Made by a program: the position numbers and the translations under genes
Notes under the pieces: model-generated
Seen by the model: only the letters and a program-made list of their open reading frames with translations
What the model was told of the DNA's origin: nothing
Database searches by the model: none
Part shown: positions 8,786-18,011 of the stretch, one piece after another
How positions within the stretch are numbered: the first letter of the stretch is position 1
How the letters are laid out: each line of letters starts with the position of its first letter
Assembly (NCBI RefSeq): GCF_004364335.1
Contig: NZ_SOCR01000003.1
Location: forward strand, 456,811-520,810
DNA length: 64,000 bases
DNA from: Pseudomonas graminis
GTDB taxonomy: Bacteria; Pseudomonadota; Gammaproteobacteria; Pseudomonadales; Pseudomonadaceae
Direction: 5' to 3'

Positions 8786-8834
8786 CCCGCGCTCCGGGTA
8801 TCGACAGTCGATCACCCGGGCGCGGGATTTTTTT
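8786..8834 (+). terminator. Rho-independent terminator of rpmE2
   Basis: Stem CCCGCGCTCCGGGT pairs with ACCCGGGCGCGGG (one bulge) around a 13-bp loop and is followed by seven T residues. Confidence 0.9.
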
Positions 8835-8936
8835 GCCTTTTTTTTCCTGTATTCCGTCTCGCAAGCCACCTTGGCACTGGACTATCGGGCCAAATTGCTT
8901 TTAGCTCTGCGGCCTGAAATTCAGGAGCATCCCCCT

Positions 8937-10028
8937 TTGAAAAAGTCAGTCGCCCTCGTTTTCGGTGGGCAATCCTCCGAGCATGAAGTGTCGTTGCAAT
9001 CGGCGCGCAACGTGATCAACGCGATTGATCGCAACACCTTTTCCATCACCCTCATTGGCGTCGACAAGCAGGGCCACTGGCTGCGCTTCGACGAGCAGGA
9101 TTACCTGCAGAACCCCACCGATCCTGCGCACATCAAACTCAGTGATTCAGGGCGTTTGCTTTCGCTGATGCCGGGCGCCAGCGGGCCGCAGTTCGTGGAA
9201 GTACAGACCGGGCAGGAGGTGCCGCGCATCGACGTGGTGTTCCCGCTGATCCACGGCAGTTTCGGCGAAGACGGCTGCCTGCAAGGCATGCTGCGTCTGC
9301 TGGACATTCCGTTCGTGGGCCCGGATGTATTGAGCTCGGCGGCGTGCATGGACAAGGACGTGACCAAGCGGCTGCTGCGCGATGCGGGTATTTCGGTCGC
9401 GCCGTTTGTGGTCCTTCAGCGTGGCGAGACCGTAGATTTCGTCAGCGTTTCTGCACAGCTGGGCCTGCCGCTTTTCGTCAAGCCGGCGTGTCAGGGATCG
9501 TCGGTCGGCGTGAGCAAAGTCACCGACGAAGCTGGCTATGCGGCGGCGTTGAAATTGGCCTTCGACTACGACAACAAGGTGCTGATCGAGCAGGGTATCG
9601 TCGGTCGTGAAGTGGAATGCGCCTTACTGGGCAACCACGAACCGAAGGTCAGCGTGTGCGGCGAGGTCGTGGCCAATGACGAGTTTTATGCGTACGACAC
9701 CAAGTACCTGAACGACGGTCAGGCGCGCATCGCCATCCCCGCGCAGATGCCCGAAGACCTGAGCGAGGCCGTGCGTGAAGTGGCGCTGCAGGCCTATCGC
9801 GTGCTGGGTTGTGCCGGTTTGGCGCGGGTGGATTTCTTTGTCACCGAGGCACGGGAAATCATCATCAACGAGGTCAACACGCTCCCCGGTTTTACCTCCA
9901 TCAGCATGTACCCGAAACTCTGGCAGGCCAGCGGATTGAGCTACGCCGAGCTGATCGACCGGTTGATCACACTGGCGCTCGAGCGCGCCCAAGAAACCCG
10001 CGCGCTGAAGACCGAGGTGGTGCTGTGA
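8937..10028 (+). CDS. ddlA: D-alanine--D-alanine ligase A
   Basis: 363 residues when started at TTG 8937, which follows AGGAG by ten bases and reproduces the family N-terminus [18 protein letters not shown]; the open frame extends further upstream without conserved sequence. The enzyme joins two D-alanines with ATP in the cytosol for peptidoglycan precursors. It has the N-terminal GGxSSEHEVS loop, the ATP-grasp central domain ([18 protein letters not shown]) and the metal-binding C-terminal end (RVDFFV and [20 protein letters not shown]). The second Pseudomonas ligase, ddlB, lies in the mur cluster, so this is the A type. The downstream Nudix gene overlaps by 4 bp. Confidence 0.95.
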   Translation: MKKSVALVFGGQSSEHEVSLQSARNVINAIDRNTFSITLIGVDKQGHWLRFDEQDYLQNPTDPAHIKLSDSGRLLSLMPGASGPQFVEVQTGQEVPRIDVVFPLIHGSFGEDGCLQGMLRLLDIPFVGPDVLSSAACMDKDVTKRLLRDAGISVAPFVVLQRGETVDFVSVSAQLGLPLFVKPACQGSSVGVSKVTDEAGYAAALKLAFDYDNKVLIEQGIVGREVECALLGNHEPKVSVCGEVVANDEFYAYDTKYLNDGQARIAIPAQMPEDLSEAVREVALQAYRVLGCAGLARVDFFVTEAREIIINEVNTLPGFTSISMYPKLWQASGLSYAELIDRLITLALERAQETRALKTEVVL

Positions 10029-10435
10029 CGGTGAAAACGCTCCGTATCGCCGCCGCGCTGCTGACCCGCGCCGATGGCAAGACATTGTTGGTGCGCAAGC
10101 GCGGGACCGAAGCGTTCATGCAGCCGGGCGGCAAGATCGACGCAGGTGAGTCGGCGCTCGAAGCGCTGGCCCGCGAGCTGAACGAGGAGCTGGGGCTGGT
10201 CATCGCGCCCGAGCAAGCACAATTCCTGGGTGAGTTTTCGGCGGTGGCGGCGAATGAGCCGGGCTTTGAAGTGAATTGCCAGCTGTACGGCGTTCAGGTT
10301 GAAGACCCGGTCAATCCCGCGGCGGAGATCGAGGAAGCGATGTGGGTCGACGGTGGGGATATCGACCAGTTGAACCTGGCGCCGCTGACCCGGGATTCGA
10401 TATTGCCGCTGTACCGAAGCCTGGCGACGGCCTGA
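10025..10435 (+). CDS. Nudix hydrolase
   Basis: 136 residues from GTG 10025, which overlaps the ddlA stop as GTGA and implies coupled translation. The Nudix box G-x5-E-x7-REL-x-EE-x-GL is complete at about residues 36-58 (GKIDAGE ... [10 protein letters not shown]). Nudix enzymes hydrolyse nucleoside diphosphates linked to another moiety in a Mg-dependent reaction; the substrate cannot be told from sequence. Coupling to ddlA suggests a minor housekeeping role alongside cell-wall synthesis, but that is inference. Confidence 0.92.
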   Translation: MTVKTLRIAAALLTRADGKTLLVRKRGTEAFMQPGGKIDAGESALEALARELNEELGLVIAPEQAQFLGEFSAVAANEPGFEVNCQLYGVQVEDPVNPAAEIEEAMWVDGGDIDQLNLAPLTRDSILPLYRSLATA

Positions 10436-10452
10436 CTTCGACACCATTAACC

Positions 10453-10540
10453 GTAGGAGCGCGCTTGCCCGCGAAGGAACGTGTCAGGCCACGAAGGTGG
10501 ATTGTAAGTGACCCTTTTCGCGGGCAAGCGCGCTCCTACA
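10453..10540. repeat. REP-like intergenic palindrome, copy 2
   Basis: GTAGGAGCGCGCTTGCCCGC at the left and GCGGGCAAGCGCGCTCCTAC at the right form a perfect 20-bp inverted pair about 48 bp apart. Confidence 0.9.
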
Positions 10541-10582
10541 ATGATCTCGGTAACGCCCACGATCTGTGGCGTACACGCAGTC

Positions 10583-10672
10583 CGTAGGTATCCGCTTGCT
10601 GGCGAATCCGGCGGGTCTCACGACAGTGCAGCGTCTGCACGAATGCATTCGCGAGCGAGCTCGCTCCCACAA
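10583..10672. repeat. Related palindrome of a second subtype
   Basis: Left arm GTAGGTATCCGCTTGCTGGC and right arm TTCGCGAGCGAGCTCGCTCC are diverged inverted copies, with the right arm carrying the GCGAGCTCGC core of another common Pseudomonas repeat. It sits between copies 2 and 3 of the first subtype, giving a three-element cluster. Confidence 0.6.
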
Positions 10673-10714
10673 GTTTTGCGCCCAATATGGATCGTCGGTA
10701 AGCCACGCCCCATT

Positions 10715-10800
10715 GTAGGAGCGCGCTTGCCCGCGAAGGCGGTGGCTCAGGCGATCGATGTGTCACAGGCAAAATCTTTCGCGGGCAAGCGCGCTCCTAC
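10715..10800. repeat. REP-like intergenic palindrome, copy 3
   Basis: The same perfect arms as copy 2 (GTAGGAGCGCGCTTGCCCGC and its complement) enclose a different 46-bp centre. With the two preceding elements it fills the 386-bp space between the Nudix gene and metR, where I see nothing else. Confidence 0.9.
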
Positions 10801-10821
10801 AATTTGCCGATTGCACGGCCC

Positions 10822-11739
10822 TTAGCGAACCGCACTCACCCCGTCCAGTGTCGAAAACGACGTGTCTTTTGCTGTCAGCAGGAAGTCACGCATGTAAGGC
10901 GCGTCCAGCATGTCTGCGCGAATCGCCGCGTACAACGTGGCGAACAATCCTTTTTCCCCCAGTCGCTTGCCCTTCACGTACCCGCGTGAGCTGTATTCAT
11001 GCAGCGCCCAGTGCGGCATCCCGCATACGCCGCGGCCGCTGGCCACCAGTTGCATCATCATCACCGTCAGCTCGGACGTGCGCACTTGCGCCGGTTCGAT
11101 GTCGGCCGGCTCGAGAAAGCGTGTGAAGATGTCCAGTCGGTCGCGCTCGACGGGGTAGGTGATGAGGGTTTCATTGATCAGATCCTCCGGCACCACATAA
11201 GGCCGTGCGGCCAGCGGATGCTGATTGGCGACCGCGAGCATGGCCTCGTAGGTGAACAGCGGCACGTAGGTAATGCCCGCCAGTTCCAGTGGGTCCGAGG
11301 TGACCACCAGATCCAGATCGCCACGGGCCAGGGCGGGCAGGGGCGCGAAAGCGAAGCCCGACGCCAGATCAAGCTCCACCTCCGGCCACGCATCGCGGAA
11401 CTGATCGATCGTCGGCATCAGCCACTGAAAGCAACTGTGGCATTCGATGGCCATGTGCAGGCGCCCCGCGACACCGCCGGCGAGCCGTGAGATATCGCGC
11501 TCGGCATGGCGCAACTGCGGCAGCACCGAGTCGGCCAGTTGCAGCAGTCGCAAACCTGCGCTGGTGAACCGTACCGGTTTGGTCTTGCGCACGAACAGCG
11601 GCATGCCCATGCGCTCTTCGAGTTCCTTGAACTGGTGCGACAGCGCCGATTGCGTCAGATGCAGACGGTCGGCGGCATCAACGAGGCTGTCTGCCTCGCG
11701 TAATGCATGCAGGGTTTTCAGGTGGCGAATTTCCAGCAC
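10822..11739 (-). CDS. metR: LysR-type regulator of methionine biosynthesis, MetR
   Basis: 305 residues from GTG 11739 (VLEIRHLKTLHAL), the usual MetR start, with GGAG upstream; the longer frame to 11775 is unlikely. The N-terminal LysR helix-turn-helix is at about residues 5-60 (AADRLHLTQSALSHQFKELEE) and the homocysteine-sensing effector domain follows (CHSCFQWLMP, SGRGVCGMPHWALHEY). MetR activates metE and met genes in response to homocysteine. It is divergent from the metE remnant, the normal metR-metE arrangement, and a dyad lies between them. Whatever it regulated next door is no longer a functional enzyme, so its present targets must lie elsewhere. Confidence 0.93.
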   Translation of the reverse strand: MLEIRHLKTLHALREADSLVDAADRLHLTQSALSHQFKELEERMGMPLFVRKTKPVRFTSAGLRLLQLADSVLPQLRHAERDISRLAGGVAGRLHMAIECHSCFQWLMPTIDQFRDAWPEVELDLASGFAFAPLPALARGDLDLVVTSDPLELAGITYVPLFTYEAMLAVANQHPLAARPYVVPEDLINETLITYPVERDRLDIFTRFLEPADIEPAQVRTSELTVMMMQLVASGRGVCGMPHWALHEYSSRGYVKGKRLGEKGLFATLYAAIRADMLDAPYMRDFLLTAKDTSFSTLDGVSAVR

Positions 11740-11782
11740 CGACGGCGCTCCATGAGTAAATTTTGTGATCAACACGAATTTA

Positions 11783-11797
11783 ATGAGTTTGTCTCAT
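11783..11797. promoter_or_regulatory. 15-bp dyad in the metR-metE intergenic region
   Basis: ATGAG-N5-CTCAT is a perfect inverted repeat about 50 bp from each start codon. LysR regulators bind such dyads; the MetR consensus usually quoted is TGAA-N5-TTCA, so this is a plausible but imperfect match. Confidence 0.45.
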
Positions 11798-11847
11798 GCA
11801 GGCGGAAGTGTCGACAATGGCGCCATCTTTTGAAGGAAGCAGTCAGC

Positions 11848-12579
11848 ATGGGCCAGGTCAACAACTCGAATTTTCCTCACACCGGCGTCGCCAGGGACTT
11901 CAAGCACATCCTCGAAACCCTGAGTGACGGTGTCGATGTGGACTCAGTGCCGACGTTCACCCTGGACCAGCGTTTCAACCTGAACTGGACGCCGCTGTTC
12001 GATGAGGTTGATAAAGCCCGCGCGCAGGGCCAAACGATCCGGCCGGAAATCATTGGGCCGCTGACCTACCTCTGGCTTGGCCAAGCGCAGGGCGAGAACT
12101 TCGACAAGCTTGAGCTGCTCGACCGCCTGTTGCCGGTTTACGGCGAGATCCTCGGGCGGCTGGCGGGCAAGGGCGTCGAATGGGTGCAGATCGACGAGCC
12201 GATTCTGACCCTCGATCTGCCCCAGGACTGGAAGAACGCCTTCGAGCGCGCGTACCACGCCCTGCAATACTCGCCGCTCAAAAAGCTGCTCGCGGTCTCC
12301 TGCGGCGGTCTTGGACTGGGCAGCAACCTTGGCCTTGCGGTGTCTTTGCCAGTGCAGGGCCTGCATGTAGATGTGCTCAGTGCCCCGGAGCAAATGCCCT
12401 TGGTGCTGGACCGTCTGCCTATCTACAAGGTGCTGTCACTGGGTGTTGCCGGCGAGCTTTATCCCGCTGGTGCTGACGGTGAAGCCGCGTTAGAGGTGGT
12501 GAAAGAAGCTCAACTGCGTTTCGCCGATAACCTCTGGGTCGCTGATTCGATCAGCGCGTCGGCAACTGCAGCAGCGTGA
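11848..12579 (+). pseudogene. metE: Collapsed metE (cobalamin-independent methionine synthase remnant)
   Basis: 243 codons against about 760 in MetE. It starts with a good GAAGGA ribosome site and a worn trace of the N-terminus (NFPHTGVARDFKHILE, where MetE has GFPRIG...ELK), then jumps to the well-kept block FTLDQRFNLNWTPLFDEV through EIIGPLTYLWLG, LLDRLLPVYGEILGRLAGKG, VEWVQIDEPILTLDLP and LDRLPIYKVLSLGV. After this it retains only LRFADNLWVADS before stopping. The zinc-binding catalytic half (His and Cys ligands) is entirely gone, so methyl transfer is impossible. The reading frame stayed open through several internal deletions. It is divergent from an intact metR. Methionine must come from another synthase elsewhere in the genome. 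Confidence 0.85.
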
Positions 12580-12628
12580 ATACACGTTGAGATGACCGTT
12601 TTGCTACCGCTCAGCCCTCTTCATCAAA

Positions 12629-12646
12629 CTGTCACGCAACTGTGGC
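12629..12646 (+). promoter_or_regulatory. Possible PhoB box
   Basis: CTGTCACGCAACTGTGGC resembles CTGTCAT-N4-CTGTCAT with degeneracy in the second half, and a further CTTCATC precedes it at the right spacing. It lies about 65 bp upstream of the exported hydrolase gene. Tentative. Confidence 0.3.
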
Positions 12647-12711
12647 AGCGCGCTTGAGCAAACTTCATCAGACTCGCGGCCTACTGGGGTTCTGTGTGTC
12701 GGTGTTTTTCC

Positions 12712-13704
12712 ATGCGGGTTTTACTTTTTCTGGCTGCGCTCTTGTGCAGCCTGCCGTCTTTTGCGGCCTCTCGATGCGATGTTGACGTTCCCACGCAGGT
12801 GGCCGAGCTCGATGACGTGCACTTGGCGTATCAGAGCATCGGCCGTGATTCCGATCCGGCGCTGCTGTTGGTCATGGGCCTCGGCGGGCAGCTGATCCAC
12901 TGGCCGGACGAAGTCGTGGTTGCCCTGTGTCAGCAGGGCTTTCGCGTGATTCGCTACGACAACCGCGATGTCGGATTGTCGACCTGGGTCCAGGCGCCGC
13001 CGAGCCCCAACCTGACCTATGAAGTGCTGCGCTACAAAATCGGCCTGCCGGTGTCGGCACCTTATTCGCTGACCGACATGGCGCAGGATGCGCTGGGCCT
13101 GATGGACGCGCTTCACGTCCAGCAATTCCATGTGCTGGGGGCGAGCATGGGCGGCATGATTGCCCAGCATCTGGCGGACATGGCGCCCAAGCGCGTGGAG
13201 AGCCTCACGTTGATCATGACCAGTTCCGGTGCGCCTGGTCTTCCGATGCCCAGCCCTGCATTGCTGCAACTGCTGGCCCGTCGCGGCGCGCCGGACCGGC
13301 AGACCGCCCTTGAGCAGCAGGCTGATTTGCTGGCTGCGTTGGGCAGTCCGGAGGTCAAGGATGATCGGCAGATGCTGCTGCATCAGGCGGCGGTTTCCTA
13401 CGACCGGGCGTTCAATCCTGAAGGCGTGAAAAGGCAGATTCTGGCGATCCTGTCCGAACCCAGCCGAGTGGAGCTGTTGAATCGTCTGCGCGTACCAACG
13501 CTGGTCGTACATGGCACGGCCGATCCGCTGTTGCCGGTGATGCACGGGATTCATGTGGCCGCGCATATTCAGGGGAGCCAGCTGAAGCTCATTCCCGGTC
13601 TGGCCCATCGTTTTCAGGAGGCCTTCAAAGCCCCGTTGTTGGCGGCCGTGTTGCCGTATTTGCGTGAGCATCGCGAGGACGCTTCCCACGTCGCGCAGCT
13701 CTGA
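12712..13704 (+). CDS. Exported alpha/beta hydrolase
   Basis: 330 residues from ATG 12712. A signal peptide is clear ([20 protein letters not shown]). The mature part has the alpha/beta hydrolase fold: an oxyanion region [15 protein letters not shown], the nucleophile elbow GASMGG (Ser), the acid in [10 protein letters not shown] (Asp), and the base in PGLAHRF (His). The substrate is unknown; similar proteins are annotated as esterases or haloperoxidase-like hydrolases. It is single and not overlapping; the only upstream signal is a weak Pho-like repeat. Confidence 0.85.
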   Translation: MRVLLFLAALLCSLPSFAASRCDVDVPTQVAELDDVHLAYQSIGRDSDPALLLVMGLGGQLIHWPDEVVVALCQQGFRVIRYDNRDVGLSTWVQAPPSPNLTYEVLRYKIGLPVSAPYSLTDMAQDALGLMDALHVQQFHVLGASMGGMIAQHLADMAPKRVESLTLIMTSSGAPGLPMPSPALLQLLARRGAPDRQTALEQQADLLAALGSPEVKDDRQMLLHQAAVSYDRAFNPEGVKRQILAILSEPSRVELLNRLRVPTLVVHGTADPLLPVMHGIHVAAHIQGSQLKLIPGLAHRFQEAFKAPLLAAVLPYLREHREDASHVAQL

Positions 13705-13814
13705 TGCGGCGGCGCGCTTGACCTGTCTATTGAGGACAGGCGCGCCGGTGTAGGGTTTGAGTGCCAGCCTGATCGGCGTATCGTGCAGCTTTTCCCCTCT
13801 TGCACGAGGCTGCC

Positions 13815-14483
13815 ATGAGCACTCCGCTGAAAATCGATTTCATCTCCGACGTGTCCTGCCCCTGGTGCATCGTCGGCCTGCGCGCGCTGGACCAGGCGCT
13901 CGAGCATCTGGGCGATGAAGTCCAGGCCGATATCCACTTCCAGCCCTTCGAACTCAACCCGCAGATGCCGCCTGAAGGTCAGGAGATCTTCGAGCACATC
14001 GCCGAAAAGTACGGTTCGACGCGCGAACAGTTCCAGGCCAACGCCGAGAACATTCGTGAGCGCGGCGCTGAGCTAGGGTTCGTCTTCAAGCAGGGCGAGC
14101 GACGCATCTTCAACACCTTCGACGCCCATCGACTGCTGCACTGGGCCGGGCTGGAAGGCAAGCAACATGCGCTGAAAGAGGCGCTGTTCACGGCGTATTT
14201 CAGCCAGCACGCCAACGTCTCCAGCCAGCAGGTACTGGCGGATGTCGCGCAGAAAGTCGGTCTGGACCGGGTGCGCGCCGAGGCCGTGCTGGGCAGCGAC
14301 CAGTACGCCAGCGAAGTTCGCGAACTGGAACAATTGTGGGTGTCGCGGGGCGTGAGTTCGGTGCCTACGATCGTCTTCAATGAACAGTACGCAGTCTCCG
14401 GTGGGCAACCCGTCGACGTATTCGTCAGCGCCATTCGTCAGATCGTGGGCGAAGAATCGAGTGTGGTTAAGCGGGCCGATTGA
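13815..14483 (+). CDS. FrnE-like DsbA-family oxidoreductase
   Basis: 222 residues from ATG 13815. The active site CPWC sits near the N-terminus (SDVSCPWCIVGLRAL), as in FrnE/2-hydroxychromene-isomerase-like DsbA proteins, and the cis-proline loop is GVSSVPTIVFN near residue 190. No signal peptide is visible, so it probably works in the cytosol as a thiol-disulfide isomerase or oxidoreductase. Related proteins in other bacteria are linked to oxidative-stress tolerance. Flanking genes give no operon clue. Confidence 0.88.
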   Translation: MSTPLKIDFISDVSCPWCIVGLRALDQALEHLGDEVQADIHFQPFELNPQMPPEGQEIFEHIAEKYGSTREQFQANAENIRERGAELGFVFKQGERRIFNTFDAHRLLHWAGLEGKQHALKEALFTAYFSQHANVSSQQVLADVAQKVGLDRVRAEAVLGSDQYASEVRELEQLWVSRGVSSVPTIVFNEQYAVSGGQPVDVFVSAIRQIVGEESSVVKRAD

Positions 14484-14655
14484 AACGCGAGATGAATCCT
14501 GACGCGTAGCGCGCAGGCAGTTGATCCGGGGCTCTTTGCCCCCGGATAGCTGTCCATTTCGATGCGCTTTCAATCGTCATCTGCCGTTACGCATTGTCCA
14601 TTGCCTTTCAAAAAACACTTGCTCCCCCCAGCCACTTTCGGATATCAATTTGTAC

Positions 14656-15369
14656 ATGATTAGACAGGTTCGATTCGACAAAAAACAACGTGTGGTGGAT
14701 GAGCTGGCTCGACGCATTGAGACTGGCCAGATGGGCTCGGGCGAATTGTTGCCCGGCGAGAATCTGCTCGCACAGGAATTCAATGTCAGCCGTGGCACGC
14801 TGCGCGAGGCGCTGTCCGAGCTCAAGCGACGCAACTACATCGCCACGCAAACCGGTGTGGGCTCGATCGTGACCTACGACGGCATCTCGCTGGATCAGCG
14901 CGCCGGATGGGCCCAGGCCCTGGCTGATACGGGCGCTAAGGTCAGCACCGAGATTCTGCGTCTGGTGGCGGTGCAACGGCCTGATCTGGCGGGCCGGTTT
15001 GGCACGGCCGACTTCATCGCGCTGGATCGCCGTCGAGCGGCAGGCGATGGCAGCGTGGTTTCCCTGGAGCGGGTGCTGATTCCGGCCTGCGACGGCCTGG
15101 AAAATCTGCCTCGCGACGGGCTAATAGAAGATTCACTGACGGTCACGCTGGCCGCCCACGGCTATGTTGGCGATCGCGGCGATCAATGGATCGGCGCCGA
15201 GCCCCTGAGCAACGACGACGCGGCGCTGATGCTGCGACAACCGGGCTCGGTATTTCTCAAGGCGACGCGCACCACGTTCGATCGCCGCGAGCGTTTCATG
15301 GAGCACGTAGAGAGTCTTCTGGACCCCGTGCATTTTCGTCTGCATCTGGCTTTTGGATCACCCACATGA
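14656..15369 (+). CDS. GntR/HutC-family regulator (YegW-like)
   Basis: 237 residues from ATG 14656. Winged helix-turn-helix at about residues 8-72 (LPGENLLAQEFNVSRGTLREALSEL, YIATQTGVGSIV), then a UTRA effector domain (about 95-232). It is the first gene of a four-gene unit and its stop overlaps the ADP-ribosylglycohydrolase ATG as ATGA. E. coli yegW, next to yegTUV, encodes the same type of regulator beside the same type of enzymes. It most likely represses the unit in the absence of a nucleoside-like ligand. Family firm, ligand unknown. Confidence 0.9.
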   Translation: MIRQVRFDKKQRVVDELARRIETGQMGSGELLPGENLLAQEFNVSRGTLREALSELKRRNYIATQTGVGSIVTYDGISLDQRAGWAQALADTGAKVSTEILRLVAVQRPDLAGRFGTADFIALDRRRAAGDGSVVSLERVLIPACDGLENLPRDGLIEDSLTVTLAAHGYVGDRGDQWIGAEPLSNDDAALMLRQPGSVFLKATRTTFDRRERFMEHVESLLDPVHFRLHLAFGSPT

Positions 15370-16382
15370 CTGCACTGATCGACACCCGCGACCGGGGCCT
15401 GGGCGCTTTCTACGGACTGGCGCTGGGCGACGCGTTGGGCATGCCGACGCAGTCCCTCAGTCGCGAACAGATCCGGCAGCGATTCGGCCGCATTACCACC
15501 TTACAAGCCGCTGGTGCCGATCAGCCGATTGCGCCGAACATGGCCGCCGGGTCGATCACCGATGACACCGAGCAGGCGGTGCTGGTAGCCGAATTGCTGG
15601 TGGCCGGAGGTGGGCGCATCGAACCCTCGGATCTGGCACAGAGCCTGATCGACTGGGAAGCGGTGATGCAGGCCAAGGGTTCGCAGGACCTGCTGGGTCC
15701 CTCGACCAAACGCGCCATCGAAATGATTCTGGCCGGGCACAGTCCTGAAGAATCCGGGCGTTTTGGCACCACCAATGGCGCCGCCATGCGCATTACGCCG
15801 GTCGGCATTGCCTTCGATGTGCGCGAAGAGGCGCCCTTCATCGAGGCGGTCAAGCAGGCTTGCCAGGTTACCCACAACACCAATCTCGGCATCTCCAGCG
15901 CGGCCGCGGTTGCGGCGGTTGTCTCGGCGGGCATCAGCGGTGCCAGTCTCGGCGAAGCCCTGGATGTCGGCGCGCGCATCGCCCAGCAAGCAGAGCTATT
16001 CGGCTACTGGATCGCCGGCGGGCGCATTGCCGCTCGTATCCATTGGGCTAAACAGCTGTGTGCCGAATGCGGCAATGAACAGCTGCCCGGATTGATTTAT
16101 GACGTGATCGGCACGTCCGTCGCGTCCCAGGAATCGGTGGTCGCCGCATTCGCCGTGGCGCATCAAGTGGCTCGCGGGCAATTGTCGGCATTCGATGCGC
16201 TGTGCATGGCCGCGAGCCTGGGCGGCGACACCGATACCATCGCTGCCATTCTCGGGGCAATGCTCGGTGCCTGCGAAGGCATGGGCGCCTGGCCCGGGCC
16301 CCTGATCACACAGATTCAGACCGTGAACGGACTCGACCTTCGTCCCGTGGTCGAGCAGTTGCTGTCCCTGCGCGGGGTCTGA
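15366..16382 (+). CDS. ADP-ribosylglycohydrolase family protein (YegU-like)
   Basis: 338 residues from ATG 15366. The Mg-binding motifs of the family are present: SITDDTEQ near residue 63 and GGDTDTIAAI near the C-terminus, with GLALGDALGMP at the N-terminus. Family members cleave N-glycosidic bonds of ADP-ribose-like substrates. The gene is coupled to the GntR-type gene and followed, after 159 bp, by an NCS1 permease and a PfkB kinase, so here the enzyme more likely works on an imported nucleoside or ribosylated compound than on protein ADP-ribosylation. That is inference from context. Confidence 0.92.
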   Translation: MTALIDTRDRGLGAFYGLALGDALGMPTQSLSREQIRQRFGRITTLQAAGADQPIAPNMAAGSITDDTEQAVLVAELLVAGGGRIEPSDLAQSLIDWEAVMQAKGSQDLLGPSTKRAIEMILAGHSPEESGRFGTTNGAAMRITPVGIAFDVREEAPFIEAVKQACQVTHNTNLGISSAAAVAAVVSAGISGASLGEALDVGARIAQQAELFGYWIAGGRIAARIHWAKQLCAECGNEQLPGLIYDVIGTSVASQESVVAAFAVAHQVARGQLSAFDALCMAASLGGDTDTIAAILGAMLGACEGMGAWPGPLITQIQTVNGLDLRPVVEQLLSLRGV

Positions 16383-16541
16383 TCCGACCGACGTCAGCCC
16401 GTATAAAGAACAAGACCTACCTCGCGGCTCTATGCAGCGGCGAGTCAGGGCTTTTGCAGCCTGCAGAAGCCCACGCTGACATGGACGTCGTTTGCTTTGC
16501 GCACTGCCCACAACCAGAACAAATGGCACAGGAGCATTCCC

Positions 16542-18011
16542 ATGACGTCATCCAACGCCGCTCAAGGCGCAGGTCAGCTTGAAACACGCGGCATCGAACC
16601 GGTTCCGGAAAACGAGTGCAACGGCCACCCGCTGCAGCTCTTTTGGGTGTGGTTTGCGGCCAATATCAGCATCCTCGGTCTGCCGCTGGGTGCGACACTC
16701 GTGGCCTTTCGCGGGCTTTCGATCTGGCAGGCGATCATCGTGGCGATCCTTGGCGCAGCCGGTTCGTTTGCGGTGGTCGGGGTCATCTCCATCGCGGGTC
16801 GGCGGGGCAGGGCGCCGAGTCTTACGCTGTCGCGGGCGATTTTCGGGGTGCGCGGGAACATCGGTCCGACCATCGTTTCGCTGATGTCGCGCCTGGGTTG
16901 GGAAACCGTGAACACCGCGACCGCCGCTTTCGTACTGCTGTCGCTGTGCTCGATCCTCTTTGCCACGCCGGTGGAGGCCAAGAGCGCGCCGGGCCTGACC
17001 CTCGTGTTCATCGCCATTTTCGTGCTGATGACGCTGACCGTTTCCGGCCTCGGCCACGCCACCTTGCTGGTCATCCAGAAATGGGCGACGTACATCTTTG
17101 GCGCGTTAAACGTCATCGTCGGCGGTTTCCTGATCGCGCACATCGACTGGGCCGCCGTGTTTAATGCGGCGCCTGCACCGGTAAGCGCAATGATCATCGG
17201 CATCGGCACCATGGCCGCCGGCACGGGCATCGGCTGGGCCAACGCGGGGGCCGACATGTCGCGTTATCAGCATCGCAGCGTTAAGGCCACGCGGCTGGTG
17301 GCGTCGGCCGCTTTCGGCGCGGGCATTCCGCTGGTGTTGCTGATTACCCTGGGTGGGCTGCTGTCGGTAGGCAATGACCACCTGGCGTCCGCCACGGATC
17401 CGATCATCGCGATCCGCGAGCTGCTGCCGACCTGGATGGCCGTGCCGTACCTGATCACGGCGTTCGGCGGGCTGCTGCTCTCCAACAACCTGTCGGTGTA
17501 CTCGGCGGGCCTGACCACGCTGACGCTGGGCCTGAAGATCAAGCGCGTGCACGCGGTGATCGTCGACATCGTGGCGATCTTCGCCGGCTCGATTTATTTC
17601 ATGCTGATCGCCGACAGTTTTTACGGCCCGTTCATTACCTTCATTTCCATGCTTGCCGTGCCGATCACCGCGTGGGTGGGGATATTCATCGTTGACCTGA
17701 TGCATCGCCACTACTACTCACCGGCGGACTTGATGGACGTTTCGCCGCGCAGCGCCTATTGGTATCGCGGCGGCATCGAGTGGCGTGCGCTCGGTGCGTG
17801 GGCCCTGGCCATCGTGCTGGGGTACAGCTTCACCACTGTCGCGACCACGCCGGAGAACGTGATATTCAAAGGTTTGCTGTCGGACTCATGGTTGGGCCAT
17901 AACGGACTGGGCTGGATCGTCACCTTCCTGGTGGCGGGCGGTGTTTATGCGTTGCTGGGCGGCGCCCGTGACCGTCGCGTTGTTGCCGAAGAGGTTGTTC
18001 ATGCCCGCTAG
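16542..18011 (+). CDS. NCS1-family nucleobase/nucleoside permease
   Basis: 489 residues from ATG 16542, preceded by AGGAG. About twelve membrane segments, with the NCS1 signatures LFWVWFAANISILGLPLGATL near the start and MSRLGWETVNTA in the middle. NCS1 transporters are sodium- or proton-coupled carriers for cytosine, purines, hydantoins and related bases; no substrate can be assigned. It replaces the MFS nucleoside transporter YegT of the E. coli yeg locus. Its end overlaps the PfkB gene by 11 bp. Confidence 0.9.
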   Translation: MTSSNAAQGAGQLETRGIEPVPENECNGHPLQLFWVWFAANISILGLPLGATLVAFRGLSIWQAIIVAILGAAGSFAVVGVISIAGRRGRAPSLTLSRAIFGVRGNIGPTIVSLMSRLGWETVNTATAAFVLLSLCSILFATPVEAKSAPGLTLVFIAIFVLMTLTVSGLGHATLLVIQKWATYIFGALNVIVGGFLIAHIDWAAVFNAAPAPVSAMIIGIGTMAAGTGIGWANAGADMSRYQHRSVKATRLVASAAFGAGIPLVLLITLGGLLSVGNDHLASATDPIIAIRELLPTWMAVPYLITAFGGLLLSNNLSVYSAGLTTLTLGLKIKRVHAVIVDIVAIFAGSIYFMLIADSFYGPFITFISMLAVPITAWVGIFIVDLMHRHYYSPADLMDVSPRSAYWYRGGIEWRALGAWALAIVLGYSFTTVATTPENVIFKGLLSDSWLGHNGLGWIVTFLVAGGVYALLGGARDRRVVAEEVVHAR

